From Synergistaceae bacterium OttesenSCG-928-I11 (GTDB lineage Bacteria > Synergistota > Synergistia > Synergistales > Synergistaceae): a stretch of DNA of 64,000 nt. This document shows, one piece after another, positions 56,320 through 64,000 of the stretch; within the stretch, counting starts at the first letter, position 1; each line of letters opens with the position of its first letter. A program made the position numbers and the translations under genes. Location of the stretch: assembly GCA_030266365.1 (NCBI GenBank), contig JAJDHV010000003.1:1-64000 (forward strand), in the 5' to 3' direction. A model generated the notes under the pieces. It saw only the letters and a program-made list of their open reading frames with translations. It was not told where the DNA came from and did no database searches.

Positions 56320-56909
56320 TGGAGTGTGACTGCGGCTGCGGTGAGGGGTGCAATGGAGGGTGCGGCTCTATGGATCTTATCGAGACTTGTGTGGGGAGCG
56401 AACGGCTTTACGAGGGGCGAATCCTCAACCTGCGTCGTGACAGCGTAAAACTGCCGGACGGGCGGATCCGTCAGAGGGAGGTCGTCGAACACGACCCGGC
56501 TGTCGTGATCGTCGCGGAGAACGACAATGGAGAATTGCTGCTGATCGAACAGTTCCGATACCCCATAGCGGAGGCGATTCTCGAATTCCCGGCGGGGATC
56601 GTCGAGCGCGGTGAAGATTATGAGGAGGCCGCCGTGCGGGAACTTCAGGAGGAGACCGGTTGGAAGCCTGGAAGCCTGGAGCTCGTCGCCGAGGTTTTCG
56701 CGTCGCCCGGATTTACGACGGAACTTTTCGTGATCTTCTACGCGACCGCGTTGACGCAAAACAAGCTTCCGGAGGACGATGACGAGTTCATCGTGCCGCG
56801 TTTCTACACCCGCGCTGAGGTCGAACGCCTTCTGAAAGAGGGGGCGATCGTCGACGGCAAAACGCTGCTCGGCATTTATTGGTGGCTGAGAAAAAAAGAT
56901 ACTCGATAA
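56319..56909 (+). CDS. Nudix hydrolase, ADP-ribose pyrophosphatase type
   Basis: 196 residues from ATG 56319, which overlaps the fmt stop. Nudix box starts GIVERGEDYEEAAV and continues RELQEETGW, intact. YEGRILNLRRDSVKLPDGR and EQFRYPIAEAILEFPAG match ADP-ribose pyrophosphatases. The first 17 residues are unusually rich in Cys and Gly (MECDCGCGEGCNGGCGS); ATG 56370, with GGAGGG nine bases upstream, would omit them and give a conventional 179-residue enzyme. Confidence 0.88.
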   Translation: MECDCGCGEGCNGGCGSMDLIETCVGSERLYEGRILNLRRDSVKLPDGRIRQREVVEHDPAVVIVAENDNGELLLIEQFRYPIAEAILEFPAGIVERGEDYEEAAVRELQEETGWKPGSLELVAEVFASPGFTTELFVIFYATALTQNKLPEDDDEFIVPRFYTRAEVERLLKEGAIVDGKTLLGIYWWLRKKDTR

Positions 56910-56913
56910 AAAG

Positions 56914-57840
56914 ATGAAAAGCGTTCGATTCGCGCCGCAAAGCGAAGATGTCGACCCCGCGGTGAACGGGTTTCTCGATTACATGCGCTACGAGCGCGAT
57001 GCGAGCTTGAATACGGTGCGGGCCTACGCAGCGGATCTCGTCGATTGGGGGAGGTTCTGCAAGGATCGCGGCAGGGCGCTCTATCCGGTGGAAGCGGAGG
57101 AACTTTCGCGATACCTCAAACGCCTCGAAGCGGGCGGCATGTCCTCCGGGACGAGAATGCGGCGAGCCGCGACGCTCTCCGCTTTCACGAAATATCTGAT
57201 TTACGACGGACGGATCGAGCCGACCGCCTCTTTGCCGCCCGTACCCAAGCGGGAAAAGACCCTGCCTCAGGTGATGACCGAGGGGGAAATCGAGCGTCTT
57301 TTGAACGGCTGCGACGATGGGACGCCGGCTGGGCGAAGGGACCGCACGATGATCGAGATGATCTACGACTGCGGGTTGAGGGCGAGTGAAGTCTGTTCTC
57401 TGCGCCTCTCCGATATCGACGAAACGAATGGGGTCGTGTATGTAAAGGGGAAGGGACGCAAGGAGCGTATCGTGCCTTATGTCGGGGCGCTCAAAAGCGC
57501 GGTTCGAAACTACCTGGACGAGACGAGAGGTTTGTTGTTGCGTGAACACGGTGATCGTGACCCCGGTTTTCTCTTCCTCTCGACGCGGGGCGGACAGGTG
57601 TCGAGGCAGTGGCTTTGGGGCATGATCCGGCGTAGGGGGACTATTGCCGGAATCGCACGCGCACGCCTACACCCGCACGTATTGCGCCACTCGTTCGCAA
57701 CGCACCTCCAGCGGAGAGGAATGGATCTGCGAACGCTACAGGAGCTTCTGGGGCACGCATCGATTGCGACGACGGAAAAATATGCACATCTTGACACGGA
57801 GATGAGGGATATCTATGACAGTTTTCACCCACGCGCATGA
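56914..57840 (+). CDS. Tyrosine recombinase XerC/XerD type
   Basis: 308-residue site-specific recombinase, probably for chromosome dimer resolution. N-terminal SAM-like core-binding domain (FLDYMRYERDASLNTVRAYA). Catalytic residues: Arg in DCGLRASEVCSL, Lys in VKGKGRKERIVP, HxxR in HPHVLRHSFATHL, His in LLGHASIATTEKYAHL and Tyr787-type YAH. It lies 4 bases after the Nudix gene and overlaps the region upstream of punA. No second recombinase is nearby, so XerC and XerD cannot be told apart. Confidence 0.9.
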   Translation: MKSVRFAPQSEDVDPAVNGFLDYMRYERDASLNTVRAYAADLVDWGRFCKDRGRALYPVEAEELSRYLKRLEAGGMSSGTRMRRAATLSAFTKYLIYDGRIEPTASLPPVPKREKTLPQVMTEGEIERLLNGCDDGTPAGRRDRTMIEMIYDCGLRASEVCSLRLSDIDETNGVVYVKGKGRKERIVPYVGALKSAVRNYLDETRGLLLREHGDRDPGFLFLSTRGGQVSRQWLWGMIRRRGTIAGIARARLHPHVLRHSFATHLQRRGMDLRTLQELLGHASIATTEKYAHLDTEMRDIYDSFHPRA

Positions 57841-57883
57841 CATCATCAAGACGATCAAGGAGGTCACGGAGGAAGGGATCAAC

Positions 57884-58726
57884 ATGCTGAACCCGGAGAA
57901 GAGCGCCGAGACGCTCTCGGCGATCCGCCGGAGGACCGAGGTCAAACCGCATGTCGGCATTATTCTGGGCTCGGGGCTCGGCGGTGTCGCCGATGCCATC
58001 GAGAACCCCGTGGTCATCCCGTACGAAGATATTCCCTACTGGCCTCGCACGACTGCGATCGGGCACGCCGGGCGGTTGATTATCGGTATGCTCGAAGGCG
58101 TTCCCGTCGTGGCGATGCAGGGGCGTGTCCATTATTACGAGGGATACGGCATGGACGAGGTCACGCTCCCGATTCGTATCTTCGGTGAGATGGGCGTGAA
58201 AACGCTCTTCGCGACCAACGCTTCGGGGGGGATCAATCTCGGTTATGCGCCGGGGGATCTCGTGGCGATCTACGACCACATCAACTATATGGGAACAAAC
58301 CCCCTGATCGGTGCGAACGAAGACAAGTGGGGACCACGCTTTCCGGACATGACCTATGCCTATGACCGTGCATACGTCGACCTCCTCATCGACGTCGCGC
58401 GGCACGAAAAAATTACGCTGCACAAAGGCGTGTACATCGCGTTCACGGGGCCCTCGTACGAGACGCCCGCGGAGATTCGGATGGCGCGCATACTTGGCGC
58501 GGACCTCGTCGGCATGTCCACTGTGCCGGAGGTCATCGTGGCGAACCATATGGGGATTCGGGTTGCTGCGGTTTCCTGCGTGTCGAATTTTGCAGCGGGC
58601 GTGACCGCGAACAAACTGCACCACCAGGAAGTCCTCGATGGAATGGCGAAAGCGGCTGGTTCCCTCGTCGCATTGATCAAGGGCTTCTTGCGCCAACTGA
58701 GCGGAAGTCCCGCCGGAAGGGGGTAA
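57884..58726 (+). CDS. punA: Purine-nucleoside phosphorylase
   Basis: 280 residues from ATG 57884, chosen for AGGAAGG just upstream and fit to family length; ATG 57815 inside xer is an in-frame alternative. Trimeric PNP family: GIILGSGLGGVADAIEN, phosphate site QGRVHYYEGY, TNASGGIN, GPSYETPAEIRM with purine-site Glu, and GMSTVPEVIVANHMGIRV. Splits inosine/guanosine to base and ribose-1-phosphate. The pyrimidine phosphorylase follows directly. Confidence 0.93.
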   Translation: MLNPEKSAETLSAIRRRTEVKPHVGIILGSGLGGVADAIENPVVIPYEDIPYWPRTTAIGHAGRLIIGMLEGVPVVAMQGRVHYYEGYGMDEVTLPIRIFGEMGVKTLFATNASGGINLGYAPGDLVAIYDHINYMGTNPLIGANEDKWGPRFPDMTYAYDRAYVDLLIDVARHEKITLHKGVYIAFTGPSYETPAEIRMARILGADLVGMSTVPEVIVANHMGIRVAAVSCVSNFAAGVTANKLHHQEVLDGMAKAAGSLVALIKGFLRQLSGSPAGRG

Positions 58727-58732
58727 ATGCAA

Positions 58733-60037
58733 ATGTTTCGCGCAATCGATTTTATCGAACGTAAACGAGACGACGGCGAACATGCGGAGCGGGATCTTCG
58801 CGCGTTCGTGACAGCCGTGCGAGATGAAGATATCCCGGACTACCAGACTGCTGCGTGGCTCATGGCGGTCTACTTCAACGGTCTATGTGAGCGGGAGCTG
58901 CGCGCGTTCACAGAGGCGCTTGCAACGAGTGGTGACGTCGTTTCGCTGCCTCCGGGAAAAACCGCGGTGGACAAACACAGTACCGGCGGCGTCGGCGACA
59001 AGACGACGCTGATCGTTGCTCCTCTCGTCGCCTCGTGCGGGTTGAACGTGGCGAAACTGAGCGGGCGTGGACTCGGTTTCACCGGCGGCACCGTGGACAA
59101 GCTGGAGTCGATTCCCGGCATGAACGTACACCTTGCTACGGAGGACTTTGCCCGGCAGGTCGACGAAATCGGCATCGCAATCAGCGGGCATTCGATGGCG
59201 CTCGCCCCGGCGGAGGGGAAGTTCTATGCGCTTCGCGACGTCACCGGGACGGTCCCGTCGCTTCCCCTTATTGCGAGCAGCATCGTTTCGAAAAAAATCG
59301 CGGGCGGCGCGGACGCTTTTGTCTTCGACGTCAAGTGCGGCACCGGTGCTTTCATGCAGACGCCGGACGATGCCCATGCGCTCGCGCGCGCGCTCGTCGA
59401 CCTCTCCGCCTCCCTCGGGCGCAGGAGTTCGTGCGTAATTTCGGACATGAGCCAGCCGCTTGGAGAATGGGTCGGCAACGCCGTGGAGGTCCTGGAGGCG
59501 ATTCAAGTACTCTCTGGAAAGGGGCCTGCCGATACACGAGAACTCTCCCTGGCGCTCGCAGCCGAAATGCTCTTGATCGGTGGCGTCGCAGAGGATTACG
59601 AGGCGGCACACGGTTTGGCGAAGCGAAAACTCGACAGTGGCGAAGCGCTCGAGAAATTCGCGTCCGTCGTCCGCATGCAGGGGGGTGACCCGACGGTCTG
59701 TTACGAACCGGAGCGTGTGCTGCAAGCCGCGAGCCGCAAAAAGACGATCACGGCCCCGACGCGAGGATATGTCGGCAGCCTGGACGCGCGCGCGGTTGGA
59801 AACGCGATCAAGGCGCTTGGCGGTGGTCGGACGCGCAAGGACGACGTCGTCGACCTCGCCGTCGGCGTGCGGATTTTCAAGAAAATCGGCGATTCGGTTT
59901 CCGAAGGGGAAGCGGTTGCAGAAATTTACTACAATAACGACTCGCAGCTCGCGGCGGCGGAATTGTATTTCCAGGAAGCGTACACGTTCGCAGACACTGC
60001 CGAACCGCGCCGTTTGATTCTGGATCGCGTTTGCTGA
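58733..60037 (+). CDS. Pyrimidine-nucleoside / thymidine phosphorylase
   Basis: 434 residues from ATG 58733 (AGGGGG upstream; ATG 58727 also possible). DKHSTGGVGDKTTLIVAPLV, KLSGRGLGFTGGTVDKLESI, VFDVKCGTGAFM and the C-terminal biotinyl-like domain identify the family; DeoA and Pdp are not easily separated, though Lys in DVKCGTGAFM fits both. With punA this gives nucleoside salvage/catabolism. Its stop overlaps the sigma-factor start. Confidence 0.92.
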   Translation: MFRAIDFIERKRDDGEHAERDLRAFVTAVRDEDIPDYQTAAWLMAVYFNGLCERELRAFTEALATSGDVVSLPPGKTAVDKHSTGGVGDKTTLIVAPLVASCGLNVAKLSGRGLGFTGGTVDKLESIPGMNVHLATEDFARQVDEIGIAISGHSMALAPAEGKFYALRDVTGTVPSLPLIASSIVSKKIAGGADAFVFDVKCGTGAFMQTPDDAHALARALVDLSASLGRRSSCVISDMSQPLGEWVGNAVEVLEAIQVLSGKGPADTRELSLALAAEMLLIGGVAEDYEAAHGLAKRKLDSGEALEKFASVVRMQGGDPTVCYEPERVLQAASRKKTITAPTRGYVGSLDARAVGNAIKALGGGRTRKDDVVDLAVGVRIFKKIGDSVSEGEAVAEIYYNNDSQLAAAELYFQEAYTFADTAEPRRLILDRVC

Positions 60038-60567
60038 GGAGGGAGCCCGTTACGCTTCAAAGAAAGGATTTTGCCGCGGAGATTGCGCCGTTTGTGCCGA
60101 TCGTCGTGAAAGAAGCGCGCCGGTTGTCTCGAAACGACGCCTTTACAATGGACGATCTCGTGCAGGAGGGGATGGTCGCGGCGATTTCGGCGATGGAATC
60201 CTTCGATCCGGCGCGTGGAGATAAAAACGCCTACGTCAGGGTGTGCGCGCGCAATAGAATGATCTCTTATCTTCGCCACGGTGCGCACGAATTGCCGGTG
60301 GACGAGGAGATTCTCGTGGGCTCGATCGACGCCGACCCTTTGGTTGCGTCTGAAAACCAGCATGAAGCCGTGGAAGTTCGGGAGGCTCTGGCGAACCTCC
60401 TGGCGAAACTCAGCCCGTTCGAGCAAAAAGTACTCGCGGCCTACCTGAGCGGCGGAAGCACTTCGGAGGCGGCGCAATCGCTTTCGATGGACAGAAAAAA
60501 GATTGACAATGCGTTGCAGCGAATCAGAATCAAGGCCAGGGCCGAAACGATTTTCACCCTTCCCTGA
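60031..60567 (+). CDS. Sigma-70 family factor, SigH-like
   Basis: 178 residues from TTG 60031, overlapping the upstream stop; CTG 60034 or a later non-standard codon cannot be excluded, since GAGGAGGG (60036-60043) lies just inside. Region 2 reads FTMDDLVQEGMVAAISAMES, FDPARGDKNAYVRVCARNRM with ISYLR; region 4 is LSPFEQKVLAAYLSGGSTSE with QSLSMDRKKIDNALQRIRIK. This two-region layout matches SigH/ECF-like alternative factors. The regulon is unknown. It probably shares the nucleoside phosphorylase transcript. Confidence 0.85.
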   Translation: MLRREPVTLQRKDFAAEIAPFVPIVVKEARRLSRNDAFTMDDLVQEGMVAAISAMESFDPARGDKNAYVRVCARNRMISYLRHGAHELPVDEEILVGSIDADPLVASENQHEAVEVREALANLLAKLSPFEQKVLAAYLSGGSTSEAAQSLSMDRKKIDNALQRIRIKARAETIFTLP

Positions 60568-60613
60568 TGCCATGAGCGCGTGAAACAAGAGGTCGATTTA
60601 CGAGGAGACGAAG

Positions 60614-61480
60614 ATGAAATACCTGCCAGAGCGAATTTTCTTTCTCTTTTTCGTCGTTTTTGCTCTTACCTTTTTCCCGGACAGTGCGACACGCGCTTCC
60701 GAAGTCGACCCGACGCAGCGAGTCCGTATCGCCGAGTGCTTCAACTCGCCGCCGTCCGGCATCCTTCTTCTTCAGATCAACGATGCCTTTCTCGGTCTGG
60801 CAGAGGCGCCACCGGTCTGGCAGACGCTGACTGCAAAAACGGACGCCGAGCGACGCAATCTGGAGCGTGCGAGTGTTGTCGGCGTCTACGACATGGTGAT
60901 CACCTCGAATGAGGAGTATGTGGAGAGTTTGCGGAAACAAGGACTTTTGCGGAGGGTCGCTCTGATTTATGCGGAACACTTGCTTCTGGTCGGACCGCCG
61001 GAATTGTCGTCGAAAAAAAAGGAGCTTTCAGCGAAAGCGACTATGAAAAAAATATTCGAAGACGAGGATCTTTTTTTCTCTTCATTGGACAACGACTGGG
61101 TTTCGGGCGAAGAAAAAAAATTGTGGACGCAGGCAGGCGTCGCTCGGCCTTATGACAATAAAAACTACGTCGAAAGCGGCCATGACGATATCGGTCTGTT
61201 GATTCAGGCCGAAGAGGAGCGAGGGTTCGCGCTGACGGGCGAGGCTTCGTTCGCGCAATATCTTGACATGCAGCGTTACGACCCGCAGCTGGTCGTTTAC
61301 GCCGACACCGGGGTTGTCCGAACGGCGCATGTGTGCCTGATCGTCAACTCCGGTTATCGGAAAGTGCGAACGGAGATGGCGGATCGCTATGTCGACTGGT
61401 TGACGAGCGAGGTCGGAGCGGCGTTGATCGATTCGTTTTCGTTGGGTGCGATCGCACCGTTTCGGGCCGTTAGGGAATGA
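60614..61480 (+). CDS. Exported TupA-like (PBP-like) protein
   Basis: 288 residues with signal peptide up to about TRA-SE. The mature protein resembles TupA tungstate-binding proteins in order of elements: YDMVITSNEEYVESLRKQGL, LIYAEHLLLVGPPE, a stretch like the SRGDDSGTH region degraded to SSLDNDWVSGEEKKLWTQAG, then ALTGEASFAQYLDMQRYDPQ and a late VRTAHVCLIVNSGY. The N-terminal lobe is shortened and no ABC permease or ATPase is adjacent, so tungstate transport is doubtful. Confidence 0.75.
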   Translation: MKYLPERIFFLFFVVFALTFFPDSATRASEVDPTQRVRIAECFNSPPSGILLLQINDAFLGLAEAPPVWQTLTAKTDAERRNLERASVVGVYDMVITSNEEYVESLRKQGLLRRVALIYAEHLLLVGPPELSSKKKELSAKATMKKIFEDEDLFFSSLDNDWVSGEEKKLWTQAGVARPYDNKNYVESGHDDIGLLIQAEEERGFALTGEASFAQYLDMQRYDPQLVVYADTGVVRTAHVCLIVNSGYRKVRTEMADRYVDWLTSEVGAALIDSFSLGAIAPFRAVRE

Positions 61481-61590
61481 AAATCCCGACGTCTGTTTCG
61501 GAAGGGTGCGCGGTCCCGATACCCGGCAGTCACGAGCGTCGATTGAATATATACGTATGGATAAACGAAGCAGGATTATGATAAACTGCA

Positions 61591-61621
61591 CGCGTCGTGT
61601 GAATCACGACGCGTTTTTTAT
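61591..61621 (+). terminator. Intrinsic terminator after the TupA-like gene
   Basis: CGCGTCGTG, loop TGAAT, CACGACGCG, then TTTTTT. A TATGATAAACT sequence (61578-61588) just before the stem looks like a -10 for the next gene, which would put this hairpin in that gene's leader. Confidence 0.75.
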
Positions 61622-61642
61622 TACGACGACGGAGGTAACGAT

Positions 61643-62404
61643 ATGAAAAAAATCACACGAGTGTTCTTTGCCATTCTTTTGTGCATCACGTTCCTGGGCG
61701 CGAGTTTCCAAATGCTGGAGGCTGCCACGAAATACGATTCGGCGCTCGCCAAGTGGTCGAGGTTCGAGGAAGCGCAGGACGATATGGGTGGGCGCTTTTT
61801 ATTGAGGGCGACCCTTTATACTGCGGAATACATCAATCTGCTCATGGAGAGCGAAGCGGAGAAGAACCTCTGGACGGCGAGCGAGTTGGAGGACTATAAG
61901 TACAATTTCCTTCGCGGCATCCAGATGGACGACTATATCGCCGTCCATCTCGAGATCGAAAACCTCGGCGCCACAGCGCACATGGCGCCCTTCAACGAGA
62001 TGGTCTACCTCTGGATCGGAAACAAAAAATATACGCCGGTCGATTACGATCAGCGCTTCAACCTGCCATTGCAGGGGAAGCGGGACGGCCTTGTTTTTTT
62101 CCCGCGCTACGACGACAAAACGGGGGAGCCCCTTCTCAAAAAGGACATGTCCCTGCGTTTCGTGATGATCGGTGCAGCAAGCCCCGTCCTCTCGAACAGG
62201 GAAATCCGCTTCACCTGGGACGTGAAGGCGGAGAGCGGCGTGTTGGCGGGCACAGCGGCGGACAGAATGGAGGTCGACCGCCTTCTTCGCAGGGTCGAAA
62301 AACTGAACGGCGAAAAGACGGACCTCGAAACGCAACTTGCGGCGAAGAATCGCGAGATCGCGGAGATCATGAAACGGATCAACGAACTTCAGGGAAAACG
62401 ATAA
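61643..62404 (+). CDS. Exported protein with C-terminal coiled coil
   Basis: 253 residues. Signal peptide MKKITRVFFAILLCITFLGA with cleavage near LEA-AT. The middle (residues 30-195) is a probable beta-rich domain, AVHLEIENLGATAHMAPFNE and VYLWIGNKKYTPVDYDQRFN, without a family I recognise. The last 45 residues (VDRLLRRVEKLNGEKTDLET onward) form a heptad-like coiled coil. GGAGGT upstream; pfkA follows 12 bases later. Confidence 0.8.
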   Translation: MKKITRVFFAILLCITFLGASFQMLEAATKYDSALAKWSRFEEAQDDMGGRFLLRATLYTAEYINLLMESEAEKNLWTASELEDYKYNFLRGIQMDDYIAVHLEIENLGATAHMAPFNEMVYLWIGNKKYTPVDYDQRFNLPLQGKRDGLVFFPRYDDKTGEPLLKKDMSLRFVMIGAASPVLSNREIRFTWDVKAESGVLAGTAADRMEVDRLLRRVEKLNGEKTDLETQLAAKNREIAEIMKRINELQGKR

Positions 62405-62416
62405 GGGGGGTATACG

Positions 62417-63376
62417 GTGAAAAGAATCGGCGTACTGACCAGCGGCGGCGACGCGCCGGGGATGAATGCGGCCATCCGGTCCGTCACACGCGCTGCGATC
62501 TACAACAATCTCGACGTCATCGGTTTCAGAAGGGGTTACGAGGGCCTGCTCGAGGGGGACGGCATTCCCCTCACCGTCAGTTCGGTCGGCGGAATCATAC
62601 ACCGCGGCGGCACGATTCTCCGCACGGCGAGATGCGATCGTTTCACGACGCCGGAGGGTGTTCGCGAGGGTTTTCAGCGACTCAAAGCGTACGATATCGA
62701 CGCGTTGGTGGTGATTGGTGGGGACGGCTCCTTCCGCGGCGCTTACGAACTTCATAAGCTCGGTTTTCCCGTCGTCGGAATCCCCGGCACGATCGACAAC
62801 GATATGGCGGGGACGGATTGCACGATCGGCTTCGACACCGCCTGCAACACGGCGCTCCAGTGCATACAGAAACTGCGGGATACTGCCTCGAGCCACGAAC
62901 GGCTCTTCATCGTCGAGGTCATGGGACGGGCGGCGGGGTTCCTCGCACTGGAGGCGGCGGTTGCCGCAGGGGCCGAGTGCGTGCTGGTGCCGGAGCAGCC
63001 GTTCGACATCGAGCAGCTCTGCAAAAAACTTCATTACGCGAAAGAGCGCGGCAAGACACATTCGTTGATCATCGTGGCCGAGGGCGTCATGCCCGCCTCG
63101 GAGCTGGCACACAAATTGAAGGACACGGCGAGCTACGACGCACGAATCATCGTTCTCGGACATATCCAGAGGGGCGGCAGTCCGTCGTCTTTCGACGCAG
63201 TGCTGGCGTCGAGGCTGGGCGGCGGGGCAATCGAGGCATTGTTGCGCGGTGAATACGGCACGATGGTCGGCCGAACCAGCGGAAAAATCGTGACGAACCC
63301 GATTCAGGTTGCCTGGGAGGAGAAAAAAGGGCTCGATGCAGATATGATGACACTGGTGGATATTCTGGGGATATAG
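62417..63376 (+). CDS. pfkA: 6-phosphofructokinase, ATP-dependent
   Basis: 319 residues, GTG start behind AAGGGGGG. GVLTSGGDAPGMNAAIRSVT, VVIGGDGSFRGA (Gly after GGD indicates ATP rather than pyrophosphate), catalytic PGTIDNDMAGTDCTIGFDTA, EVMGRAAGFLALEA and HIQRGGSPSSFDAVLA are intact. Glycolysis step from fructose-6-phosphate. The following gene starts 2 bases after the stop. Confidence 0.96.
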   Translation: MKRIGVLTSGGDAPGMNAAIRSVTRAAIYNNLDVIGFRRGYEGLLEGDGIPLTVSSVGGIIHRGGTILRTARCDRFTTPEGVREGFQRLKAYDIDALVVIGGDGSFRGAYELHKLGFPVVGIPGTIDNDMAGTDCTIGFDTACNTALQCIQKLRDTASSHERLFIVEVMGRAAGFLALEAAVAAGAECVLVPEQPFDIEQLCKKLHYAKERGKTHSLIIVAEGVMPASELAHKLKDTASYDARIIVLGHIQRGGSPSSFDAVLASRLGGGAIEALLRGEYGTMVGRTSGKIVTNPIQVAWEEKKGLDADMMTLVDILGI

Positions 63377-63378
63377 AT

Positions 63379-64000
63379 GTGGCGACCGGAGGCGAAAACA
63401 GACTGTCGCCTTCTATTGCGACGGGACTGACGAAGGTCGTTGCAAGCGGGCGGACGTCGCGGGGGCCGTCGCCGCTCTGCGATGCGCATCTTTGGCAGGA
63501 TGCCGTCGACCTGATTGCACAAAGTACCTCCGTCGCGGTGATTTCAGGTTTCTACATTCCATCGGCGTCCGCGCCGGAGACCGATGGACCGCCGGGAGCG
63601 ACCGTGTTGGCGCGCGCTCTCTCGCGTATGGGGCGCAGAGCGGAGATATGGACCGATGCATTCTGCCTGGATTGCATGCGGCGTTGTGCCGATGCGATCG
63701 TATTCCCGACCGACTGCGTTCTTGACGCGACGAATTTCGATCTCGCGGCGAACCGACCGGAGCTTCTCATATATATCGAGCGCCTCGGCAGAGCCGCCGA
63801 CGGTCGCTATTACAACATGCGAAAAGAGGATATCACGGATTGGACGGCGCCCCTCGATTCGTTCGCGATGTACAGCGACATCCCCGTGCTCGCCGTCGGA
63901 GACGGCGGAAACGAGGCCGGCATGGGGGCAGTGCACGGACCTCTTTCCGGCATGATGCCCGACTATGCCGAGTGTTTGTGTGTCGTCGGTGCGAATGTCT
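63379..64000 (+). CDS. D-glutamate cyclase family protein (DUF4392), 3' end beyond window
   Basis: Open from GTG 63379 to the window end, at least 207 residues. The core reads AVISGFYIPSASAPETDGPP, GATVLARALSRMGRR, LLIYIERLGRAADGRYYNMR, DITDWTAPLDSF and VLAVGDGGNEAGMG, the conserved pattern of the DUF4392/DGLUCY domain that converts D-glutamate to 5-oxo-D-proline. It is truncated only by the window. Fits the D-amino-acid theme of the deacylase at 45004-46377. Confidence 0.85.
   Translation, partial: MATGGENRLSPSIATGLTKVVASGRTSRGPSPLCDAHLWQDAVDLIAQSTSVAVISGFYIPSASAPETDGPPGATVLARALSRMGRRAEIWTDAFCLDCMRRCADAIVFPTDCVLDATNFDLAANRPELLIYIERLGRAADGRYYNMRKEDITDWTAPLDSFAMYSDIPVLAVGDGGNEAGMGAVHGPLSGMMPDYAECLCVVGANV

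Noticed and set aside
56914-57840. Integrase of a mobile element
   Set aside because: The tyrosine recombinase is of ordinary Xer length and is embedded in housekeeping genes with no att-like repeats or cargo.

Overview
The window is 64 kb of GC-rich bacterial chromosome with no phage, IS element or CRISPR array. Several features suggest a member of the Synergistota: the str and S10-spc-alpha ribosomal clusters are contiguous, S14, L36 and adenylate kinase are the zinc-binding forms, rpsD is absent from the alpha operon, and the rest reads as an anaerobic amino-acid fermenter (decarboxylase sodium pump, glycyl radical enzyme, N-acyl-D-amino-acid deacylase, acyl-CoA transferase). This placement is inference from gene content and protein style; the genus is not resolved.

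Layout. 131-19270: one long co-directional run, rpsL-rpsG-fusA-tuf, then S10 through L15, secY, adk, map, a frameshifted KOW-type gene, infA, rpmJ, rpsM, rpsK, rpoA, rplQ. 19275-22521: energy-coupling-factor transporter module (two ATPases and EcfT, no substrate component) and truA. 22656-26665: promoter, GntR/FCD regulator, glycyl radical activase and a HypD-like glycyl radical enzyme. 26766-27333: yefM-yoeB toxin-antitoxin pair on the minus strand with a recognisable promoter and operator. 27416-29960: MalY/PatB-type C-S lyase, FAH-family protein, unknown acidic protein. 30060-36594: AddB/AddA-like helicase-nuclease. 36677-39495: PAS-GGDEF-HD-GYP protein and an acidic repeat-like partner. 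39580-41966: two small exported proteins and a trypsin-like protease sharing a domain with one of them. 42042-49298: divergent oxaloacetate decarboxylase beta and carboxyltransferase genes, then deacylase, M20 peptidase and CoA-transferase on the minus strand. 49446-52828: OpuC-type glycine betaine/choline ABC transporter. 53142: tRNA-Leu(CAG). 53277-54688: small unknown genes. 54875-60567: def, fmt, Nudix, xerC/D, purine and pyrimidine nucleoside phosphorylases and a sigma factor. 60614-64000: exported TupA-like protein, exported coiled-coil protein, pfkA and the start of a D-glutamate cyclase gene that runs off the end.

How it fits together. The left third is translation and secretion machinery. 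The right two thirds combine peptide, D-amino-acid and nucleoside catabolism with sodium-coupled energy conservation, compatible-solute uptake and second-messenger signalling. Genes are tightly packed with many ATGA/TGATG overlaps, and convergent gene ends are separated by palindromic, apparently bidirectional terminators. The most unusual structure is a roughly 196-bp imperfect inverted repeat at 44803-44998 whose two arms carry compensatory changes in their hairpins. The 1-base lesion in the KOW-type gene near 16422-16429 and the apparent Fe-S cysteines in both AddB and AddA are the other main points to check.
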